Positions 60,079 through 64,000 of a DNA stretch of 64,000 nt are shown here, in pieces (the stretch's first letter is position 1; each line of letters begins with the position of its first letter). Origin of the DNA: Pseudaminobacter sp040045035 (GTDB lineage: Bacteria; Pseudomonadota; Alphaproteobacteria; Rhizobiales; Rhizobiaceae); assembly GCF_040045035.1 (NCBI RefSeq), contig NZ_JBDZDS010000009.1:192091-256090 (forward strand), read 5' to 3'. The notes under the pieces were generated by a model. The model was not told the origin of the DNA, did not search any database, and worked only from the letters and a program-made list of their open reading frames with translations. The position numbers were made by a program, and so were the translations under genes.

Positions 60079-60525
60079 ATGAGCGAACCCTTCTGGAAGA
60101 CTACCGAACTCGAGGCGATGACGCCGACCCAGTGGGAATCGCTGTGCGACGGCTGCGGCAAGTGCTGCATGTCGAAGCTGGAGGACGAGGACACCGGCGA
60201 CATCTACTGGACCAGCGTGGGCTGCCGGCTGTTCGACCCGGAAAGCTGCCGCTGCGCCGACTACCACAACCGGCTCGCCCTTGTGACCGACTGCATCGGC
60301 CTGACGCCGCAGAACGTGCGCACGATCTCCTGGCTGCCGCAGACCTGCGCCTATCGGCTGGTTGCCGAGGGGCACGACCTCTATTGGTGGCATCCGCTGG
60401 TTTCGGGCAGCGCCGAGACGGTGCACGAGGCGGGCATCTCGATGCGCGGCCGCGTGACCGCGCTGGAGAGCGAGCTTGCGGAGCCGGAGGACTTCTTCGA
60501 GCACATGCTGGCCGAAGAGCCCTGA
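60079..60525 (+). CDS. UPF0260 (YcgN) cysteine-cluster protein
   Basis: 148 residues from ATG 60079 (ATG 60070 is in frame; neither has a clear ribosome site). The conserved Cys cluster: SLCDGCGKCCMSKLEDEDTG, GCRLFDPESCRCADY and VTDCIGLTPQNVRTISWLPQ. YcgN/YkgJ proteins bind zinc or an iron-sulfur-like centre; the function is unknown. The length is standard (about 150). Near the OmpA gene but on the other strand. Confidence 0.87.
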   Translation: MSEPFWKTTELEAMTPTQWESLCDGCGKCCMSKLEDEDTGDIYWTSVGCRLFDPESCRCADYHNRLALVTDCIGLTPQNVRTISWLPQTCAYRLVAEGHDLYWWHPLVSGSAETVHEAGISMRGRVTALESELAEPEDFFEHMLAEEP

Positions 60526-60717
60526 GGGCTGACGCAGGGGCTGCCGTCGCGGCAGGCGACTGCCTCTTGCGCACGCATTATTACAGATATTTTTCAATGA
60601 TTTACCGTATGAACCGAAAATGAACGCCCGGTTCGAGAACGGTTCAGGCGGCGTGGCGCAATGTCGCCACAACGCTTCGGCAGGAACCGCCGAGGTTCAG
60701 CCCAAGAGGAGATATTC

Positions 60718-61083
60718 ATGTCCAGCATGCTCAAGTCCGCCGCCCTTTCTGCCCTGGTTGGGCTCGGCGCCCTGGCCGCGATGCCGGCCGGCGCCCAGGC
60801 CGACGGCCTGTATCTGAATTTCGGCGGCGACGGCGCGGGCGGCGGCTTCTACGTTCGCGACAACGACAATCGCTGGGACCGCCGCGACCGCTGGGAGCGC
60901 CGCGATCGCTGGGAGCGCGGCTGCACCCCGGACCGCGCCCTCGACAAGGCCGAGCGGATGGGCATGCACCGCGCCCGCGTCGTCGACATGGGCCGCTATT
61001 CGATCACCGTGGCCGGCCGCAAGTGGGGCGACCGCATGATCGTGACCTTCGGCCGCGAGCCCTACTGCCCGATCCTGCGCTGA
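60718..61083 (+). CDS. small secreted protein of unknown function with Arg/Trp/Asp repeats
   Basis: 121 residues from ATG 60718, with AGAGGAG upstream. A signal peptide (KSAALSALVGLGALAAMPAG) precedes GLYLNFGGDGAGGGFYVRDN and a tandem stretch RWDRRDRWERRDRWERG, then a small folded part with two Cys (GCTPDRALDKAERMGMHRA and EPYCPIL). The repeats may bind polyanions; no family is known to me. The DNA is normal for the genome. A terminator follows at 61108-61141. Confidence 0.78.
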   Translation: MSSMLKSAALSALVGLGALAAMPAGAQADGLYLNFGGDGAGGGFYVRDNDNRWDRRDRWERRDRWERGCTPDRALDKAERMGMHRARVVDMGRYSITVAGRKWGDRMIVTFGREPYCPILR

Positions 61084-61107
61084 CCGCACCCGCAAGCGGG
61101 TCAAACG

Positions 61108-61141
61108 AAAAGCCCCGAGGGAGCGATCCCCCGGGGCTTTT
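61108..61141. terminator. bidirectional rho-independent terminator
   Basis: AAAAGCCCCG (61108-61117) and CGGGGCTTTT (61132-61141), perfect 10-bp arms between the small secreted protein gene and the convergent SIMPL gene. Confidence 0.9.
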
Positions 61142-61182
61142 CGCATTGGATATGGCCGCGGTGTCACGCGCGGGCAGGCGGC

Positions 61183-61893
61183 CTACTTGATCTCGAAGGT
61201 GACGTTGACCTGGACGTTGTAGGAATTCTCGCCGGCCTGGACCGGCACGGAGCCGGCGCTGTCATAGGCCACGTTCTTGGCCATCGGCATCGGCCGGGGC
61301 TGATAGGTCTGGTCGGAAATCTCCAGGATGCGGCCGAGCTCCACCCCGGCGGCTTCGCTCAGCACCTTGGCCTTGTCGATCGCATTCTGCACGGCCGCCT
61401 TGCGCGCCTCGGTCAGCGCCGCCGACGGGTCGTTGTTGGTGAAGGTGATGCCGCCGCCCTGGTTGACGCCGAGCGAGACCGATTTGTCGAGGATGTCGCC
61501 GGCCTTGGCGAGGTCGCGCACGCGCACCGACAGCGTGTTGGTGACCTGGTAGGCGACCAGCTCGGCCACCTGGCTGCCGTCGGGCTTGCTGGCATAGTTG
61601 TAGCGCGGCGAGATCTGGATGCCGGAGGTCTGCAGGTCGCGCTCCTCGATGCCGGCGGCCTTCATCGCCGAGATCACGGCGGCCATGGCGTCGTTGTTGG
61701 CGTTGAGCGCCTCGCGCGCCGTTTTGGCCTCGCGCATGACGCTGAGCGACAGCAGCGCAAGGTCGGGCGCGACGGCCTTTTCGCCTTCGCCCGTCACGAT
61801 GATGCGCGGGGACGGCTGATTCTGGGCGTGGGCGGAAAATGCGGGCAGGGCGATTGCGGCGGCAAGCGCCAGCGGCAGATAATATCTCGTCAT
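61183..61893 (-). CDS. SIMPL domain-containing (DUF541) periplasmic protein
   Basis: 236 residues from ATG 61893, with GGAG six bases upstream. Signal peptide (YLPLALAAAIALPAFSAHAQ), then a SIMPL domain: RIIVTGEGEKAVAPDLALLS, SVMREAKTAREALNANNDAM, YQVTNTLSVRVRDLAKAGDI and NNDPSAALTEARKAAVQNAI. Family members (e.g. YggE) form ring-shaped oligomers in the periplasm and affect oxidative-stress tolerance; the exact function is unknown. The length is typical. It is convergent with the preceding secreted protein gene. Confidence 0.9.
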   Translation of the reverse strand: MTRYYLPLALAAAIALPAFSAHAQNQPSPRIIVTGEGEKAVAPDLALLSLSVMREAKTAREALNANNDAMAAVISAMKAAGIEERDLQTSGIQISPRYNYASKPDGSQVAELVAYQVTNTLSVRVRDLAKAGDILDKSVSLGVNQGGGITFTNNDPSAALTEARKAAVQNAIDKAKVLSEAAGVELGRILEISDQTYQPRPMPMAKNVAYDSAGSVPVQAGENSYNVQVNVTFEIK

Positions 61894-61986
61894 GTAAATC
61901 TCCAATGTCGTCGTCCCTATCCGAGCCGCACTATGTTGCGATTATGGGGCGATTGCGGCAAGTCCAAACTGTTTGTGGCAGAAAGC

Positions 61987-62015
61987 CTTGTGCGCTTCGC
62001 AAAAAGACTCTATCC
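61987..62015 (+). promoter_or_regulatory. promoter of the tRNA-Ile2 gene
   Basis: CTTGTG (61987-61992), 17 bases, CTATCC (62010-62015), a good match to the rhizobial CTTGAC-N17-CTATAT form. The start would fall around 62022, six bases before the tRNA. Confidence 0.6.
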
Positions 62016-62027
62016 AGCCCTTGCGTG

Positions 62028-62103
62028 GGGCCTGTAGCTCAATGGTTAGAGCCGGCGGCTCATAACCGCTTGGTTGGGGGTTCGAGTCCCTCCGGGCCCA
62101 CCA
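62028..62103 (+). tRNA. tRNA-Ile2 (CAU anticodon, lysidine-modified type)
   Basis: 76 bases including an encoded CCA. All arms pair: acceptor GGGCCTG/CGGGCCC, D-loop AATGGTTA, anticodon stem GGCGG/CCGCT with loop CTCATAA (anticodon CAT), variable TGGTT and T-arm GGGGG-TTCGAGT-CCCTC. The body (GCTCATAACCGCTTGGT) matches the Ile2 type, not elongator or initiator Met. After modification by TilS it would read AUA. A degenerate integrase gene abuts its 3' end, so it is an attachment site. Confidence 0.93.
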
Positions 62104-62148
62104 AATATACTTTAAATTCAATGGCTTATTTTGAGGTTAGCCACAAGG

Positions 62149-62999
62149 TTAGCCACGACGGCGATTCACCAGCTTTGTGACCTTGTCCATGCCCTCGGTG
62201 GCGAGCAGCGCCTGTTCGGCCTCACGCGAGTAGAGTCCGGCGTGTTCGATGTCGTCATGGCCGAGAATTTTCATCAGCTGGCGGGTTGATGCGCCACCTT
62301 CCGCAAGCATTTTCCCGAGCGTCTTGCGAAGACCATGGAGCGTGTAGCCCTTGTCGATCTTCGCCGCCTTAGTCCAATCGGCCATGCGACCAGTGATCGA
62401 TTTCGCCGAGAAAGGTTCGCCGTACTGCGTGACCAGGATCGTCTCGCCCTTCCGTGGCGTGGCCGCCAGCACTTCCTCAAGCATCGGGGTGATGGGGACG
62501 AATACTTCGGCGCCGCCCTTTTCCTGGATGACAACGAACCCATCGACTTTCCGGCTTGCCTCTCCCTGCTGAATCTGTCGCGTGCAACGCTGATCCCAGC
62601 GTAGTGTCACGACATCGCTGCGGCGATTACCGAGCCACAAGGCCAGCGCATAGGTCAGCCGTGGCGTCGTGCCGATCGCCCACCGCGCCTCGAACGCCTC
62701 CATGGCGTCGATTGTCCAAGCCTTCCAGCCGACATATTCCGGCCGCCACTTCAGTTTGTAGGATGGGTCAACCTCGATCCATTCCTCGTCCATCGCGGCA
62801 TAGATCATCTTCCGAATGGCAACGAGGAGGTGCTTGGCCTTGTGAGGCGTGCTGGAGTGATCCGCGATGATGTCCTTGAGGTGCCGGCGGCAGCATGGAG
62901 TGCCGGGAAGGCTTCTGTCTTCCCATTTCGACGAAACCGCCAGCGAGTTTTGTCGTGGCGGTCCTGATATGACGAGGCAAATGGGTAATCGTCGCTCAT
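62149..62999 (-). pseudogene. tyrosine recombinase (integrase), degenerate
   Basis: The catalytic domain is complete in one frame: ALWLGNRRSDVVTLRWDQR (first Arg), YTLHGLRKTLGKMLAEGGAS (HxLR) and LMKILGHDDIEHAGLYSREA (GH...Tyr). The N-terminus lies in another frame: SSYQDRHDKTRWRFRRNGKT, after which an internal deletion and frameshift at about 62900-62930 removes most of the arm-binding/core-binding domain before RRHLKDIIADHSS. The gene is therefore broken. It ends 45 bases from the tRNA-Ile2 gene, the usual position for an island integrase that recombined at the tRNA 3' end. Confidence 0.82.
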
Positions 63000-63007
63000 G
63001 CCAGAGG

Positions 63008-63256
63008 TTATGCTGCGCGATTCCGACGTGACAAGAGCCGGTCGAGCACATTTCCACCGTCATCTGGCAAGTCGGTGAATGCTGCGTCGAGCGCGATCCG
63101 GTCCCAGACCGTCCGCCCGTTGACGCGCTTCGGCTTCGGCATGCGCCCGTCCTTGACCATCTCATCAAACTTGGTTGAGCCGACGCCGACATAACGGGCC
63201 GTCTCTTCACGGCATAGGCCGCGCGGCGCATAGGCGATGTTGTCCGCTCTACTCAT
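63008..63256 (-). CDS. AlpA/excisionase-like helix-turn-helix protein
   Basis: 82 residues from ATG 63256, preceded by GGAGGGG. A winged-HTH of the AlpA/MerR-like excisionase type: YAPRGLCREETARYVGVGST (first helices), KFDEMVKDGRMPKPKRVNGR, TVWDRIALDAAFTDLP. Such proteins regulate or assist integrases of phages and islands. The 3' end of the next gene (ATGA overlap) sits on its start, so the two are coupled. Confidence 0.83.
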   Translation of the reverse strand: MSRADNIAYAPRGLCREETARYVGVGSTKFDEMVKDGRMPKPKRVNGRTVWDRIALDAAFTDLPDDGGNVLDRLLSRRNRAA

Positions 63257-63492
63257 TCCCGCCCCTCCGCCTGTAGGGCTGCGCGGCCGTTCTCGGTGGC
63301 GGCTTTGAGAATGGCATCGACAAGATCGACGCAAAGGCGCTTTTGCGATGGAAACCGGCTATCCCAAAAGTCCATCGAGCCAGCACGCTTCCCAAATGCG
63401 TATTCATGGTCCCAGAGAGCCATGGCAAGCCGCGCCTCAGTATGCGGATGGAGATTGCGATGGGCTCTCGCCGCTTCCGTCAGCTTAGGCAT
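63253..63492 (-). CDS. small island protein of unknown function
   Basis: 79 residues from ATG 63492, with a strong AGGAGGG. The sequence begins MPKLTEAARAHRNLHPHTEA, with a Trp/Asp-rich middle (ALWDHEYAFGKRAGSMDFWD) and LCVDLVDAILKAATENGRAA. No family is recognised. Overlap with neighbours on both sides (ATGA at 63253-63256 and eight bases at 63485-63492) shows an operon with the AlpA-like gene and the winged-helix gene, as in small phage-derived islands. Confidence 0.65.
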   Translation of the reverse strand: MPKLTEAARAHRNLHPHTEARLAMALWDHEYAFGKRAGSMDFWDSRFPSQKRLCVDLVDAILKAATENGRAALQAEGRE

Positions 63493-63688
63493 CACGCCCT
63501 CCTGCTTCGAGAGCGCGGAATCCGTCGTCCGTCAGCACGTAGGCCGACCCGTAGGGCTCGCCGTCTTCCGTGAAGCACCCGCGCATGAGTGTGAGGTAGC
63601 CTTCGGACGCCAAATCGCGGACGAGCGCACGGATCTGCGCGTATGGCAGGCCAGTCTTGCGTTCGAGCGACTTGAAGTTGTAGCCCAT
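63485..63688 (-). CDS. winged-helix protein, probably 5'-truncated by the IS element
   Basis: At least 67 residues (ATG 63688 has no ribosome site). The reading frame is open upstream to about 63760 with coding-like sequence (LTPAHKALFAEWSRFDPG), which then runs into the IS end. The seen part is a winged helix: NFKSLERKTGLPYAQIRALV, RDLASEGYLTLMRGCFTEDG, YGSAYVLTDDGFRALEAGG. The real start was probably lost when the IS inserted. A regulator in the island operon. Confidence 0.6.
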   Translation of the reverse strand: MGYNFKSLERKTGLPYAQIRALVRDLASEGYLTLMRGCFTEDGEPYGSAYVLTDDGFRALEAGGRDA

Positions 63689-63748
63689 TCCGGGGTCAAA
63701 GCGCGACCACTCTGCAAAGAGCGCCTTGTGCGCTGGCGTCAGCCCCTC

Positions 63749-64000
63749 TGACGTTGCCCCCAGGTTTTATCCAGTTTTGAGTTCGTTTCCGGCGTTGGTT
63801 TTGCCCTGATGGGCGGGTGAAACGGCGGGCGTTGGCGCGGAGCCTTTCGCATTGCGCAGCGCCAAGGCCCGAGGCGCGTGGAAGGTCAGTGCGAACTCGT
63901 CGGGCGTCTGCCAGCCGAGCTGCGAGTGCGGGCGCGCGCCGTTGTAGTCCGTCCGCCAGATGTTCAGCGCCGCGCGGGCCTGAGCCAGCGAGGAGAACAG
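63749..64000. mobile_element. IS3-family insertion sequence, right part outside the window
   Basis: Left terminus with TGACGTTGCCCCCAGG-type inverted repeat around 63749-63764, followed by the 3' end of an OrfB transposase on the minus strand. The element breaks the open frame of the winged-helix island gene. The other end and a target duplication lie off the window. Confidence 0.7.
63767..64000 (-). CDS. IS3-family transposase OrfB, C-terminus (partial)
   Basis: The last 77 codons of an integrase-core transposase, continuing past the right edge: LAQARAALNIWRTDYNGARP, HSQLGWQTPDEFALTFHAPR and a stop at 63767-63769. The motif DYNxxRPHSxLGxxTPxEF is the C-terminal signature of IS3 family OrfB (DDE). 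The terminal GTTGCCCCCAGG near 63754-63765 is in keeping with an IS3-type inverted repeat, which starts with TG at 63749. It interrupts the upstream part of the winged-helix gene. Confidence 0.88.
   Translation of the reverse strand: MFSSLAQARAALNIWRTDYNGARPHSQLGWQTPDEFALTFHAPRALALRNAKGSAPTPAVSPAHQGKTNAGNELKTG

Noticed and set aside
62028..62103. Elongator or initiator tRNA-Met
   Set aside because: The anticodon is CAT, but the G1-C72 pair, the GGCGG/CCGCT anticodon stem and the CTCATAA-CCGCTTGG stretch match the Ile2 type, not the elongator or initiator Met bodies.

Overview
The window is a high-GC chromosomal segment from an alphaproteobacterium of the order Hyphomicrobiales, most likely a Mesorhizobium-like member of the Phyllobacteriaceae. 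The evidence is the conserved blocks greA / lpsB-type glycosyltransferase / lpsC-type glycosyltransferase / lrp / trxB / lysR and carA / yqeY / dnaG / rpoD, rhizobial-style promoters (CTTG-N17-CTAT), scattered rhizobial intergenic palindromes, and typical alphaproteobacterial families (DUF3775, extensin-like C-terminal proteins, DUF1176, GYD, HlyU, UPF0260). Identification rests on reading translations; no database search was possible.

Layout. 1-9.2 kb: an HxlR regulator divergent from an FMN reductase, a CNNM/CorC-type membrane protein, two extensin-family proteins, small transporters of the drug/metabolite superfamily, a DUF1176 protein and a PQQ-type sugar dehydrogenase. 9.4-15.3 kb: greA and lipopolysaccharide core glycosyltransferases, then lrp, trxB, a LysR regulator and a membrane methyltransferase. 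15.3-16.0 kb: a non-coding stretch with a likely trans-acting sRNA carrying an anti-Shine-Dalgarno loop. 16.0-26.6 kb: a divergent EF-G paralogue, a Tat-exported peptide-binding protein, an aspartate aminotransferase, an EAL protein, a GST, a cold-shock protein, a DNA alkyl-transferase, a lytic transglycosylase and an acetyltransferase. 26.6-35.9 kb is the accessory part: carB is bracketed by two horizontally acquired-looking inserts, an AT-rich DUF262/DUF1524 (GmrSD-like) nuclease on its 3' side and a two-gene TIR + membrane-macrodomain cassette (type II Thoeris) on its 5' side, followed by a truncated MFS transporter. 36.1-47.0 kb: a large GGDEF-EAL protein, mntH with a Mur-like box, a methyltransferase, a zinc metallopeptidase, carA, yqeY, an acetyltransferase and a Na/Pi cotransporter. 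47.2-61.9 kb: dnaG, rpoD (with a dense cluster of GANTC sites upstream), several small conserved proteins, a membrane diguanylate cyclase, an SDR enzyme, a repeat-rich OmpA-family protein, a UPF0260 protein and a SIMPL-domain protein. 62.0-64.0 kb: a tRNA-Ile2(CAU) gene with a degenerate integrase against its 3' end, three small phage-like island genes and the end of an IS3-family element that runs off the window.

Themes. Housekeeping replication, transcription and nucleotide genes (carA, carB, dnaG, rpoD, greA) are interleaved with envelope genes (LPS glycosyltransferases, lytic transglycosylase, OmpA protein, extensin-like putative peptidases) and three c-di-GMP proteins. The most interesting system is the thsA-thsB pair at 32.8-34.3 kb: a TIR enzyme translationally coupled to a two-helix membrane protein with a DUF6430-type macrodomain, matching the architecture of type II Thoeris anti-phage signalling. 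With the GmrSD-like nuclease on the other side of carB, it suggests that the carB locus is a small defence-insertion hotspot in this lineage.
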